From NCBI GenBank assembly GCA_013397845.1, contig VZTG01002908.1, positions 337,576 to 401,575 on the forward strand: DNA of 64,000 nt. Direction: 5' to 3'. The notes beneath the pieces were generated by a model. The model saw only the letters and a list, made by a program, of their open reading frames with translations, did not search any database and was not told where the DNA came from. This DNA comes from Melanocharis versteri. Its lineage: Eukaryota > Chordata > Aves > Passeriformes > Melanocharitidae. Position numbers and translations under genes: made by a program. Positions 51,601 to 64,000 of the stretch are shown piece after piece. How positions within the stretch are numbered: the stretch's first letter is position 1; each line of letters begins with the position of its first letter.

Positions 51601-52654
51601 AGTCTGAAAGGAAAAATAGGAAGAGACCTCGTTTGACCATTTTAACATTAAGTAAAAATGAAAAATTACTTTTCCCACGTTTTTGTGTTAATAACAAACT
51701 CCTGTGCTCTGTCTGTCTCATCTGATGATGAGACAATTTACCTGGGAGGCATTGTGATTCTCTCAGCAGAACAAACCAAGAAACTTCTGTAACTCTCCCT
51801 GGTCCTTGCTGCCTCAGGGGAAAGGAGAGGGGGAAAAAAAAGCATGAATTAGACTATTTCCTTCCAAGGGAAGGAAAAAAAATATATGCAAAAGAAAGAA
51901 ACCTTTATGTGTGGGTTTATTAGCACTATTTGTAAATATTCTCCAAGCTTGAAGCCTTTTCCTTCCTTCTTTTCAGTAAGGAAAAATGTGGGGAGGGATT
52001 TTATCTCATTCCATGAGAAGAATTGTGCTGTTTCATTGTAGGTGGGGATGCCATTGCCCTGATAACCCCCTGCTGCACTGCAGCGTTGCCAGACAAACAG
52101 GAGAGCTGTGAGGGGTGTGAGGGCAGGGTGACACTGAGCTGAAAGTCTGAGATGGCACGGTTTCAAAAGGTTCAGCTGTATATAGAAGGAAATAAGCATC
52201 GATTTGCGTGATGCGTTTCTTTTCTGTTACCAACACTAACAGAAATATGTGGAAGTACAGAAATATGTGGAAGTAGAGGTGCAAAGAGTACCTGTCCCTG
52301 AGTGTGTGAGGTGGGCAGCTCTCTGTCCTGCCTTGTGCAGGAGCTCAGAGGGCTGCTCAGGCAGGCTGCCTGGTCTGGAGAGCTTTAGGTCTAAAAGGTG
52401 TACATGGGAAAGAATGACAGGTGTGCCCGTGGCCAAGATAACATTGTCTTAGAGCCTTAACTCCTACATTTCCCTTTCCTGTAGCCGACAGCCAGATATG
52501 CCAGGACAACAGCTGTAAGGCAAGAGATGTTGAGCCAAAGTTTGCTGAGGCTGAGCAAATATTTCTGACTTTGGGATCACTGTGTGCATGTCCTGTGTGC
52601 TTTGCAATTCTCCCTGTGCAGCTGTGGCCAGCTGCTGATGGAGACAAGACAACA
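48631..52654. other. Unique non-coding stretch
   Basis: No gene recognised. A GC-rich part at 50.2-51.07 kb gives a 206-residue open frame on + and a 125-residue one on -, overlapping, neither with recognisable domains. A short (AC) run is at 51394-51411 followed by TA-rich words. The 18-bp duplication at 52241-52276 is listed separately. Confidence 0.5.
52241..52276 (+). repeat. 18-bp tandem duplication
   Basis: AGAAATATGTGGAAGTAC (52241-52258) is followed directly by the same 18-mer with one change at its last base (52259-52276). Confidence 0.9.
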
Positions 52655-52760
52655 AGTTAGAACAGAATAGAATAGTACATTTCAACTGGAAGGGATCTGC
52701 AATTATCACCTGGCCCAACTGCCTGACCAATTCAGGTGGATCTCTGATACGACCTGACAC
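52655..52760 (-). mobile_element. Old CR1 LINE 3' end fragment
   Basis: In + orientation it starts with an AGAATAGAATAG tail, then 'catttcaactggaagggatc', 'tatcacctggcccaactgcctgacca' broken over 52699-52732, as in the minus-strand 3' end of an older CR1 subfamily. Its hexamer-like tail differs from the octamer tails elsewhere in the window, so it belongs to another CR1 lineage. Similarity may extend weakly to about 52890. Confidence 0.75.
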
Positions 52761-53854
52761 AGCAGGTCTTATTTTCTGATACATTATCTGTCAAATCTAG
52801 TCCCTCTCTGTTTAGGTATCTTGCAGTATACAAGGTGCCTGCCCAGTCCTTTTTAAACTGCATTGGAAACTTCCCAAACTCTTCTGGGACAAACAAGGTG
52901 ATGTTACTGCTGCTGCCCCACGTACCAGGCAGTGTCTCCATGGCTGAGCTGGTGGCTGGGATCAGGAGGTTGGTGTTCACACGAGGATGCAGATGCTGGA
53001 AGCAAGGCTGGGGCAGAGGACATCTGGGGGCTTTGATGGCAGCATGGTATCAGTGTAGAAGATATGTGAGAGCTGAGGGTGGATAGATAGTGAATTCGGG
53101 CTTTGCTGGTGATTGCAAGATGTTGAAGGATTGCCCTGATAAGAAAGGTGTTTCTGTAAGCAGGAACAGATTGGAATTCTTTTTTCTGTTAAATAATTGG
53201 GCTTTCCTGGCTTGAGCTTATATGTCAGTCTTTCTGTGGTGCAAATTAGTCTTAGCTGGTGATTTAGACCCACCGGAGGCCCCGTGCTGAAACAATGCAG
53301 CCGAGGTGCAGTGATCACACAGCTCAGCGTGGGTGGATGGGATGGAACAGCTGCCTGCTCCTGGGGCGGGGAGGGGCTGGAATGGCAGGGATGAGGGTCG
53401 GCACTGGTCCCGACAAGGCTCCTGCCCCTCCTGTGATGCTGCAGCTGTGAAACTCTGGGGTTAGAGGTGTGTGCCCAAAAAGCTGGCGCTGCCTGTGTGT
53501 CTCTGGCAGAAGAGCAGCATCATAAGGGAGGGTGCCAGGTCCCTTCGAGCCACTCGGCTACCAAACTGCGGCCCTCTTCTGAAACGGTGCTCCCTCCCCA
53601 CTGAGCTGTGGCTGGTCAATTAGCCCTGCCAGACCAAGGAAACACACACTGGCAGCTCCTGAGGGCTCCATCCACCGGCGATGGAGCAGGGAAAGCCGGG
53701 GGATGAGGCAGCGAAACGGTACCTGCTGGGTTTCGGGGTTCTGTGCTGCGTGGGCTGCAAGATCCCCGAGCCTGCAGGAGCCTGATGCCAGCAGCCCCCC
53801 TGCCTGGCTGTGGGATTTGGGACTGCCCAGCAGCTTGTCTGGCATGGCCCGGTG
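52761..53854. other. Unique non-coding stretch, GC-rich towards its end
   Basis: No gene recognised. GC content rises from about 53.3 kb towards the CpG-dense patch. Confidence 0.5.
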
Positions 53855-54080
53855 CTGGCCACGTCCGTAATCCCAGGGCAGGAGCCGCGCTTGAACTGCA
53901 TGTGAACCGTAAATCCCCGCTCCTAAAGCCGAGGGCAGTTCCCGCTGGCACGCCTGCTGCGGCGGCTCAGCCTGGTCCGCGGCACTGCCGCCCGCAGCAG
54001 CCGGCTCATTTAAATTGCTTTATAAATGGGCCAAAGAACTCCGGCTCCAGCCTTCATCTGAGTAATAAATACACAATAAA
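53855..54080. promoter_or_regulatory. CpG-dense patch followed by TATA-like sequence (candidate regulatory region)
   Basis: From about 53855 to 54005 I count roughly 18 CpG dinucleotides, far denser than the rest of the window, in sequence rich in GCCG/CGCC words. It changes sharply at 54008 to AT-rich sequence with TATAAATG at 54021-54028, and two AATAAA words at 54064-54069 and 54075-54080. Undermethylated CpG clusters usually mark promoters or enhancers. No open frame or splice donor that I trust follows, so promoter function is only inferred. It is too short to be a standard CpG island on its own. Confidence 0.35.
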
Positions 54081-55024
54081 GCAGCCCCAGTGGCTGAGGG
54101 AGGCCAAATAATCAACACTTCCAAAACAGGGAGGATGCTCTTACTGAAAAGAGGTCGTCTTTTGTAATGTTTTAGCCCTTTTCTGCCCCTTTTAAGGATT
54201 TCTCCTGGAAGAGATGGACTAGAGGCTATGTTTAGCCAGCTGTATGCCCAGATGGTCACAACACTTATGAACAACATCCCCTAGGAATAATTGTATTAAG
54301 TCTTCTTTGGATTTTATACTCTTGGGGGTTTAAAAAAAAAAAGAAAGAAAGATTCTCTAGAATTAGTGGTTTGGCGCTTCTGTATTTGATTACTGTATTG
54401 AGAAAGCGGCCAGTGCCTGACAGGTTTTTGTAACCACCTCCAAACACGAGACATCACACAGAACTATGACTTCTTAATGAAAAGCTGTAAAGTGTATAAT
54501 TGAGGATGAGGTAGGATGTGCCAGAAAGGACATTTGAACCCTGCTATACCAGTATGCCCACATGGATTTAACTCTGTACTCACCAGCCAGGTGAGGAGCT
54601 CTTCTCGCACGGACAAGAAGAGCAAGTGAAGAGTTTCCATCCTCCTGTTAAGCGGCGCACATGGGAATGAATGTGCGCTCTATTTGGCTTGCAAATTTCA
54701 CATCACCTATCGCGTTTCCACTCACTTCTTTCTTTGGGGAGAGAGAAAAGAAAGCAACCGAAGAAAAGAAAGCAACAAACAAGAGAGATCAGTGAACCAT
54801 GGCAGAGCACTCTGCTGCGCACACACTTCGCACCCGCCTTGGGAGAAGGCAGGGAAGGGCGGGGGGAGCGAGGGGATGAATGAAAGCAAAGCCACACAGT
54901 TCACTCAAGGAATGTGCTGAGAGATGAGACTGATGACGGTAACTAGCTAAAAACTTTCCAGGGAGACCATTTGGAAGGGTATGTAAGTTTTAAAAGCTAG
55001 CGTGCCCTTTTCTGGTGCATCCCA
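54081..55024. other. Unique non-coding stretch
   Basis: Contains a short A-rich run at 54330-54350 and purine-rich sequence at 54.73-54.9 kb. No gene recognised. Confidence 0.5.
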
Positions 55025-55145
55025 GTGGATCACGAAGTGCTTGGCAAGAAACAGCAATACCCTCCTGTTAGCAAACTCCTGCCTGCTGACACCCATTTTA
55101 CAGACAGGGACACTGAGGCACAGAGAGGTTATTGCAAGGAGAAAT
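55025..55145 (+). mobile_element. MIR-type SINE fossil
   Basis: The stretch ends with 'cacccattttacagacagg' then 'gacactgaggcacagagagg', a close match to the core/3' part of MIR, preceded by a 'gtgcttggcaa' like block around 55037. The later 3' sequence is lost. The orientation is +. Confidence 0.68.
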
Positions 55146-58100
55146 TAACTTCCATTATGGAAAGATAGATAACACCTGTGATTGGAGACATCTAACCATA
55201 ATGGTCAGGAGGTCCTTGCCCAAAAACTTACATTTCTATTTATTATTGCAGTGTTGGAAAAGCCATGAATAGAGAGACATAAAAAGGATCTGTAAAACAT
55301 CCGCCCCACGCCAGGATCACCAATACTTCTCTTCAACCCATCACAAACTGTAGTCAATGACCTGCAGTGTTGTATTCAGTAAAAAGCAGCTGAAAAGGGC
55401 ATGTCTGGTGGTCCGGGTCCTTGCGATAGCAGGGAATGTACAAAATTGCTAAAACAGATGTGAACACTGCCTATTGCTCCAGTGAGATCTTGGACACCAA
55501 AGATGTCCTGCATGTAGCGCATGGGAAATTAGGTCTGTGCTTCCCTGAAGCCATAGCAGCCTACAAAACATCACACCACAGGCAAAACCAGCTGTTCGCA
55601 GCCCAGGAGACCCCAACAAAAAACAGCTGTCTGGTGTCAGAGGAGCAGGAGCACTGCTCTCTGCCTCGTGTTTGGTAGCTGGCCTCTGAAAAGTGGCTGC
55701 TGCAGGACTGCCCGAGCTTGGGTGTGAGTGTCCCTCAGTCCCGAGAGGCTGTTCTGGCAGCTGGGAGCAACAAGGCTGCAGCAGTAACCTGTCAGTCCCT
55801 GCCATGGCCCTTGTTCAGATGCTGTGGGGGAGTTTGGCAGGTGTGATTCCTGCACAGCCTCTGCACTCCTCAAGACCCTGGAGAAATGGCTTTACTGCCC
55901 CTCTCTGTTCCTGTGCCACTGCAGGCAGCTACAGCAAACCCCATAACTGAGGCTCCTGGCATTATCCTCCTACCACGCATAGGATTCCTGCCTCTAAAAC
56001 AGAGCAGGGATGAGATTAGCATCTTCTCCCTCTCTTGCTGTGCCAGCTTTTGACAGACAGAGGAATGGGGGAGTAGAAAATGGGGTAAAGATAGAGCTGT
56101 GTGTTTTGATAGGAATTGTCATTACCCTGATAGCAGTGAGGTTATGTGGGGACACGGTGGCTCTGACTTGCTGCAAGCCACTGGCTGGAAGAAAGGGTGG
56201 CAGAGGAGCTCAGCATGGGGTGAAGGGGTTTTACCTTAGCACAGACCATGGAGAGCACAGGAATAACAAACCTCTGCCTCTGCTGGCACCATAAACATGT
56301 AATGCACAAACCCCTAAAGACTCAGGTCACGTGATTCACCCTACCGAATCCCACAGCCCACAGGATCAGGCACAAACTTTAAGCCTGTTTAATGTATCAT
56401 TCAGGAATGAACCAGGTCGCTTTTACTTGTCTTTTAGAAGACATGTTTTCATTATATATGCTCCAAGTAGAGGCTAAAGATCCAGAAACTATGGCTATGG
56501 AGTTTTGGCGTTCCCTCTCATCAGTTTGGTTAATTGCTCGTTTCATTTACTAGCTGGGTTTTAACTTTCCTATGGATCACTTGGCTCTTGAAATTCCGTA
56601 AGTACTGAAAGTCAGCAAATTTTGGGAAGTGTTCTCTGGGGGAAAGTCCTGGAACTCTTACAACAGGCATAATTTTCATTTGTGCAGGTTTAGTGCTCTC
56701 ACAGAATAAATAAGCATTAACTATCCCACAACTGTGCCAAAATGCAGTTGGTTTGTAGCCTGCTGTGTGCTGCACTAGAAGCCTGAGCATTTTACCTTGC
56801 AGACTAAATGCCTCTGTGAACAGAAATTGTGATCATTACTCAGGAGATACTTTCCAGATGAAACCTCACTCAGAAATAGCTATGCTTGGACTTAATACCT
56901 GTAATACCAAGACACTGGTATTTGCATTTAAACACTGAGTTCAGTGCGAGGGAACTCATGAGGGAGAAAGGTGTATTTTTAACTAACCCTTCTAGCCACT
57001 GGGTGCCACTAGTGACTTGTTGGGTTGAGGGAAGAGCAGCTGTCCTGAAACTTTAGGCGAACAACCCACACGTAAATCCTCACAATACATTAATACATAG
57101 GAAGTTCACCTTCAACCTATTCGATTTACTTAAAAAGCATCCACCCTGCACGTCTCTGATTTCCCTCTGTTCTAATTCCCAGTGGCTGTATTCCAGTGCC
57201 AGGGTATCATTCAGGATGCTGGGTTAGAGGCTGGGTAACCAGCTCTTGGAAAGCCTGATGAAGCAAGCAAAGCACTCAAGCTTACGCTTACGTTTATGAC
57301 AACTGAGCAGCGCCTTTGCAATCAGTGGAACTGCTCACGTGCTTACAGACAAGCACATATTTGACTGGATTAGTGCATGAAGTGACTGGAACTGAAGGCA
57401 TGGTCAGCAAAGAAGCCCAGTGAGCTGCTGCTTTTGCTGCTGGTTATCCTCCCCAAATTCATCCTTTGCGATGCAGACGCAATTCCAGACCCTCACATAC
57501 AATACGTATAGTGACTGCTATTAGTTCCTAGCAGGGGACAGGATCGGACCCCTGGGTTTAATGGTCTGCTTTTCACCTCTGTAATCCCCATCCCATCTCT
57601 CATTCTGCTTTTCACTTCAAAATTACTTTGCCTGCCTCCCCCTCCTCCATTCTTATTGTTCTGATGTTCACTGCCACGATTTCTCCAAAGGCAGGATGGT
57701 GAGGGAGTTCATCTGCAACAGTCCATTTCCACAAATAGGCACATACAGGTGGAAATATGTACATGAGTTTATTCTACACCTGAAAATATACAGGGCAAAA
57801 TAAACCCCTGGAATCTACTTGAACACTGTACCTACAGAGAGGTCTCCACTGTTTTATTATCTGATTAAAACCAGAGCGATAGAAATTCTGTGTAGGGGCA
57901 AGTCTTAATGAGCCAGTAATTTGCACATGTACATGAAGCCCCTACAAACCAGGTTTAAATAGAAACTGGGCCCTCGAATAGGAAATCCAACAGAGGAACA
58001 GGTTTCTGGGGGGCAATGAGCTACTGTGTGTCAGCTACCTCAGGGCAACAGGCTGGTTGCAAGTGCCCTAAGCCAGTGGTACCTGCAGTGAATGTGATGT

Positions 58101-61100
58101 ACCCCACGTCTGTGCCAGCCCCGCTCCTCACATCTCCAGGGTGAGAGCAGGCACACAAGCACTGTATTGCACTGGCTGATGTGCTGTACATCCACACACT
58201 GCTGTATCTCACAGTAAGAGTGCCCACAGACCCCAGTTCACCTTCTTCTTTCTTTCCTCCGGTTCCAAGGGTATCCAAAGGCCGCCGATGGCTCCGCTCG
58301 CCCTCGCTGCTGCTGCTCCAGCCGCAGGGGCTGGCTGCTCCCACGCTCCCGTTTGTATGTCACTCACGCATCTCTCCCCACTTAGAGCTGTCTTCTGTTT
58401 CCTGCTGCCAAGAACCGTCTCTATTTGAGACTCCATTTCAAACCCATGATTACCAGGAGCCTTCCTCTCATCTCATCTCTCTTCAGCTCTTTTTTACTCT
58501 TTGCTTCTTCGTCTGCATTTATTTCGGTCTGCGAGTGCGTGCTCTGGGGCAGGGAAGCCCCACGCGTACTCACTGCACTGTATGATGTGACAGCGTGATC
58601 CTCACTGTGCAGAAGTGACCTGGAAAAATAGGCACCTCGTCATCTGAAGGCAGAAAGGACAGTGTTGTGATGAATTTTTAACTATTATCCCTGATTCCGT
58701 GGTTGGGAATACTCCCGTGCCTTCTTCCTGCCGGTAAGGCAGCCTTCCGAACCAAGAGTAAGGGAGAGGAGCAGCAGAAGTGTCACACAGCTGGCTCAGG
58801 TCTCAGCTGATCTGCCCTCCTCGGGGCCACCTTCTAGCACGGCTTGGGGACCGGGCTTGGAGCAGCTTGCTGTGTCAGGCTGCGGAGGAGCACGTCGACG
58901 GGAAGCTGTGGGTGCAGGCAGGCTGCACGACAGAGTAAAAAGGTTCCAACAAGAGTTTCATTTTCCAATAGCTGTACTGGGTGAGCAGGGCCAGGACACA
59001 GGCGGGTAATGTGCATTGCTAAGGCCAAGTTCATTGCTCTTTTCTTTTATATCAGCCGTGTTCAACTGCTCATACACACTAGGGCTCCCTTTTTAACTAA
59101 TAAAGATTTTTCTCTTTCAGACATTTTAAAAATTACTCAGACGGTTCCTTCGAGCTGCAGGTTTCACACGAGAGAAGGGTTGCAAGAAATCACCATTTAA
59201 TTAAATAAACATCTCTTTGAACGATGACCCTTCTCCAAAGCTGGAACCTCCTTGCCATCATTAGAGCCCCACATAAACTGTAGCAGTTAGCAGTCTGCTT
59301 CGGGATTACAGTGTTCGTAGCAAGAGAAATTGCTCCTGAGATCATTTAACCTCCCTGGGGAGATGACAGGAAGGAATTAATCTTCCGCTGCTAATCCGCC
59401 CTGTGCTGCTGGATCAAAAATTGGCATCGATGGGGGTGCCTGCGCAGGGGAGCCTGCGGTGGCATTTACCATCCGCGTGTGCTCCCTCCCACCTCCTCCT
59501 CCAGCACGGCTGAGGAAACAGGGGGGCAGCTATTTCAGGAAGTCTACGTAACATACTATTAAACCATTTGTGCTGGCTGCGAAGGAGATTTGGTTTCTAG
59601 CGTTCCCCTCCAGTCCTAGCTGTGTCAGCAAGGTGAACGCTACAGAAGGGCTTTCGCTTTAGTCCCAGGGATCGGTCTGCTCACTGGTTTTGTCGCTACT
59701 TGCCATCTCTTTTCTTTTATATCAATTTGTTTTATATTATTCTTGTTATTATATTTGTTAGTGATTTATATGGATTATTCGCCAGCACCCAGGTACATCA
59801 GGTTTTCATCCCTCAGAGTGCATGTAGGAAATAGAATGTGCTGGCATGACCCTCTGCCCATGAGAGCCTTTGTGTCGAAAGCAGTTCTGCATGGAATGGA
59901 AACCTCCATTTTTATTTGGTTTTTTTTTCTTTTCTTGGTGAGTAAAATGGATCCGAGGAACAATTCAATATGTTTGTGAGCAATCTGCGAGCAGAGAGGG
60001 GGTTCAGGTTTACAGAGTTGAGGTGAGGCCAGTCCTGGAACAGGGACAATTCCTTGGGATACAACACCCAGCCACACAGCAAGAATAGCAAGTAGTGAAC
60101 GCCCTTAGCAACTGGCTTGTGGAAAAAAATTAATTTGCTAAAGAGCATCGGCACTAAGTCGCCTTGAAGAGTTGTAAATCACAAGGCTGTACAAAGGGAA
60201 ACCTGCTCCTGCATAGTCTGTGAGCAGAGACACACTATTACGATGGATTCAACTATTCCTAACTAATAAGAGCTTAATAGAAGGAGTTCAGAAAATGCTA
60301 GGCTCATCCAAATCAAAGGCCAAGCTCCTGCTGATGTTGGCAGAGGCAGGATGGGACCCAACGGGCAGATTTTTCACAGCAGAGGACAGCAGCTTTTTTC
60401 TTCTCCATAACATTCAGGTTTTCAGCCCAGGACCAGCTGCCCCTGCCAGGCCTTGTGCTCCCACAGCTCCCACCTCAGCAGGCAGCAGGACCAAGGGGAT
60501 CCAGCAGGATGCCCAGCTCAGGCCCTGGCACAGAAGGTGCTGTGGATAGGAAAGCCAAGCGCAGAGGGAGACAAAGCTACAGTGAGGGCTCTCAGAAAGG
60601 CTCTCACCAGCTGGAGGAGTGGACTGGGCTGTGTGGGAGCAAAGTCAGACCCTTCTGTTGCTGAAACCAACCCTGACACAGGCTCTTTTCTTCCCTGACT
60701 GATCCGAGCACTTGCACAAGACAGGTTTTCTTTTCACGAGCAGCACGCCACCAAATGGGATTTGCAACAAGGAGGTGTGAGGGATAACAGCCCATCCCTC
60801 ATACCCAACAGGGCCTGCAGGCTTCTTTTGCTGCTTTCAAGCTTCCCGTGCATTAATCCCCACAATAACACACAATCACCAGAAAAACCTTGGGAAATAG
60901 GGGGCAGGGGGATATGGACACTTTTCAGAGAGAAAGGTATAAAAGGAAGCAAAAAAAACAATCACAGTGGAAAAACATAGGTCGTTTGCTCTTCCATTTT
61001 TTCTGTCAAATGGTGATTAGAAGAGAAAATGTTCTTTCTGCACCAGTCAGGAAAGGAAGAAACATGTTCCACTTCTCTCACAAAAAAAAAAAAAGAAATC

Positions 61101-63708
61101 CAGTGAAATAAGAGTGATGCCATTTCTCTAACTCAGAGAAGCAAAGCAGTCTCCAGGAGTCTGTGGAGGTTTGTGAAGGTGCCCTTGCAGTCAGTGTGTT
61201 AAACACTGAAAAAAGCTTGTTTCCCAAACATGTAGGGTGGCACAGATAACTCCAGCAAGCTGCTTGTCAGTTCTTGGGTGTCCCCAGCTACCCAAACCTG
61301 CCTCCTGTGTCTCTCACCTGCGGTTTTGGAAAGTTTTCTGAAGGTCTGGGGAGTTTCTCTGAATCTGCTCCCCTCGTCTCTCTGAAGATGGCATTAAGCC
61401 TCACCAGTGCTGGTCCTGGTGTGCCTTGCCCTGGCTGTACCCTCCAGGTGTTGGTACTGGAGGAAACCAAGGTTCCCTCTGAATGAACCTTTTGTATTCT
61501 CTGCTCCACAATAGGAAGCTACGTGTAGGAACTGGGATGTACAGAAATGCACTCGTGGAGCACACACTTTGTTGTTCTTTATTTCTGGTTTGGGATCATG
61601 GGTTATTGTGTTCTAGAACAAATGATAGCTCAAATGACACAAACACGGTTTTCAGCTCACTTAACAAGTATATTTCTAGTTCATCTCTTTCCCTCACCAT
61701 TTCTGCATTGTGACGCCTCTTTTTTTGTACAGTGAGCATTTTCATTTAAGCCAAAAATAATGTTTGGATGTGTTTAGGATGATCCTACTCTGCATTTTGT
61801 TTCAAGGAGAGCACATCTACCTATGCCAAGGCAAGTCCAAACAGCCTACTAATTCATGAGCTGGGGTAATAAGCTCTACAAAACTTGAGAATGTCACTGA
61901 ATTTGTGGCATTAGGCACAGACTGGAGCTGCCTGGTCAGTGTGCAGCAACGAATGGGGCAGAACTCACAACTGACCACGTCACCCCTGTGGGCTCGGGCA
62001 CCACAGTTCAGCAAGTCCCACTGCCCAGCCATGGCCTGTATTAATTTTTGGGTGCTGAGGACATGCACCAAGCACAGTATGGTCTCATCTAACACCATTT
62101 CACACAAGGAGTCACTCAGGCTAGTGGGTGTAAAAGTCCTTTATTCGACCTGGCCCTTTGACAGTCAATTCGTGTTCCCCGTCTAACACAACATGGCTAA
62201 AAACAAACAAACAACCCAGTATAAAACATAAGCATCTGCAGCAGAATATATATTTCACTTTTACATTAAAAACTACTTACAGTGATAGATGACAGCACAG
62301 TACAATCCAGAAACCAGCTGCCTATATTATGCATTATATCAATATTTATTTTAATTCTAAAGAACTGTAGTCTGGGGACTTTTACTAAAATAGACACTGC
62401 AAATGGTATCCTGATGGATTATTCTTCATTCCAAAGTAACTTTACTTGGACATCTCTGAATTCTGTTTGTCTCTTGTTCTTCTCTCAGTTTTTCAGCACA
62501 TTGAAAAAAGAAATGATAGAATAAAAATAGAGCTGACTGTGCAACTGAGGTGAGAATAATCTTCGCTGGCAATAGAGAGCAATTGGTCTCCAATTGTAAT
62601 TACTGCCTTCCTCAGGCTCTAACAATAGATCTGAAATGGTGTTTTGGGGATACAGGGCTTTCCTTCGCAGAGCCATTGCTGTGTGATTCCCCGTGTTGAG
62701 TGGCTGTGCTTCTTCCCTGCCCCCCTTAAACCCTTCTCAGTACCAGTCACGAACTGCCTGAGCAAATACCACACACGTGCAGCACGCTGTGATATGCAGA
62801 AGGTATCACCTCAGCACAAAACCCGAGCTGAGGCTGTGCCAGCACTGCCGATGGTGCAAACCCTGCTGGGAGCAAAGGGAGCCGAGGCAGTGCTGGGCAG
62901 GGGGAGCAGCCAGAGCCCCCTGTGCACAAGAGCTGGTGCTGACTCTGCAGTGACCCGGGGTAGCAGTTCCTTCAGGCCGCTTCTTGTACAACAGACAGGG
63001 GCTCAGCATTCAGAAGCCTCAAAGACCATAAACAAGGGCATTTTGCCATATCACTAACTGCAAGACTTTGCTGCTGCTCTTCCCTTGCAGAGCCAGAGGT
63101 GAGGTAGCGTAGAAAACACCGTTCATGAGTTATCAAAAAGGAACATGGACAATTTTCGCTCTTTGAAAATATTTTTATGGTTTTGTGTCATCCTCAATGC
63201 ATAATTGTTCTTTTTGGTGGGCAGCGTGACTTAAATGTAGCACTCGTGTCTATTAGAAATTGGAAACAGCGAGCTATTTCTTTGGTGCTGTTTATTTGGA
63301 AAGGATTGGCATGTAGAACGCAGGAGGGATCAAACAAGAGGAAACCATTTCTTTTCCTCCAGTTTCAACTTTGTTTCTGGAAGCACTTTAACCCCAGAGC
63401 TCTTTCTCTGAGCATTTCCTCAGTCCTGCTACAAGTGGTGCTATGATTACTGCTTGCTTGCTGACTTTCCTGAAGCTGTCCATGTGGTTTCTCTTACTTA
63501 TCATACATACAAGCATCCTCTTCTACTTACTTCCATAGCTACCCATTTCAGTTTAATCAATCTCTTAAGTGAAAGATGGTGGTTGCACACTTCATTTCCC
63601 ATATAACTGTATTAGCCAGGTTAATGATGACATTTAAAACCCAGCACTTTGTTGAGGATATTCGAATCAATGATCATTGCTTTGTTATTGCTGTTACTGC
63701 AATGATCC
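55146..63708. other. Long unique non-coding stretch
   Basis: About 8.5 kb without a recognised gene or transposon. Moderately CpG-containing sequence occurs near 58.26-58.36 and 59.33-59.48 kb. The second includes TAATCC and TAATCT words and could be regulatory. A 13-A run is at about 61082. Open frames at 61.8-62.2 kb on both strands have no recognisable domain. Confidence 0.45.
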
Positions 63709-64000
63709 AGAATCACAGAATCATAAAATCACAGAACCACAGAATGGGTCAGGCTGGAAGGGATCACCATGGGCCATCTGGTCCCACCTCCCTGCTCAAG
63801 CAGGGTCATCCCAGAGCACATGGCACAGGATTGTGTCCAGATGGTTCTGGAATATCTCCAGTGAGGGAGGCTCCACACCCTCTCTGGACAATCAGTTCCA
63901 GTGCTTGGTCACTGCACAGGACAGAAATTCTTCCTCATGTTCAGATGGAACTTCCTGGCCATCAGTTCCTGCCCGTTCCTCCTGTCCCATTGCTGGGCCC
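63709..64000 (-). mobile_element. CR1 LINE (CR1-J-like) 3' end, cut by the window edge
   Basis: In + orientation the copy begins with degenerate octamer units AATCACAG/AATCATAA/AATCACAG/AACCACAG and continues as the copy at 43534 does. Over the shared roughly 270 bp I count about nine differences, so about 97% identity. The element continues past position 64000, so its length and 5' limit are unknown. It is the minus strand, as for the copy at 43534. Confidence 0.95.

Noticed and set aside
61817..62107. 96-residue minus-strand frame, with an AATAAA on the same strand (+ 62150 region) suggesting a processed pseudogene
   Set aside because: No protein family recognised, the AATAAA lies upstream of the frame on that strand, and no poly(A) tract or target duplication is visible.

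Overview
The window reads as non-coding bird nuclear DNA, most likely intergenic or deep intronic. The evidence for a bird is the repeat content: several CR1 LINE fragments with the octamer tails typical of avian CR1, and a solo LTR with the box order of avian ERVL-type LTRs. The two similar CR1 copies at 43534 and 63709 look like songbird-type CR1-J, but I cannot confirm the order or species without a search. No host protein-coding exon, tRNA or rRNA could be supported. The open frames present are short, overlap on both strands, match no family I recognise, and the longer ones lie in GC-rich or simple-sequence DNA as expected by chance.

Layout. 1-13.6 kb: unique-looking sequence with one notable pair of related 148-bp repeats (4087 and 5418). 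13.6-14.9 kb: a small inverted repeat, a CR1 3' end on the + strand, then an AT-rich block. 15-26 kb: mostly unique, with an imperfect inverted repeat (15222-15327), an ancient MIR-like SINE (22640-22850) and a 30-bp tandem duplication (23101-23160). 26170-26747: a solo ERVL-type LTR with recognisable TATA box and poly(A) signal. 28.5 kb: a pure polypyrimidine microsatellite ending in a splice-acceptor-like CAG. 38.4-38.9 kb: a CR1 3' end whose octamer tail has grown into a 41-unit array without an indel. 41.2 kb: a short CR1 tail.

43.5-44.9 kb is the most complex part. A CR1 ORF2 C-terminus plus 3' end (minus) stops at the window's only ambiguous base, N at 43987. It is followed by an LTR-like block and then by an older CR1 reverse-transcriptase remnant, also minus, with the catalytic motif degraded and an internal deletion. 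45-55 kb holds MIR-like fossils, an exact 90-bp tandem duplication (48451-48630), an old CR1 tail (52.66 kb) and a short CpG-dense patch followed by a TATA-like sequence (about 53.86-54.08 kb). The window ends inside another minus-strand CR1 copy about 97% identical to the one at 43.5 kb.

No genes can be described as working together. What can be read is a history of retroposon insertion and local tandem duplication in a gene-poor region, plus a few stretches that might be conserved regulatory DNA. No coherent new biological system was found. The strongest leads are the unrecognised repeat pair at 4.1/5.4 kb, the CR1-tail satellite at 38.6 kb, the junction at 43987 and the 90-bp duplication at 48.5 kb.
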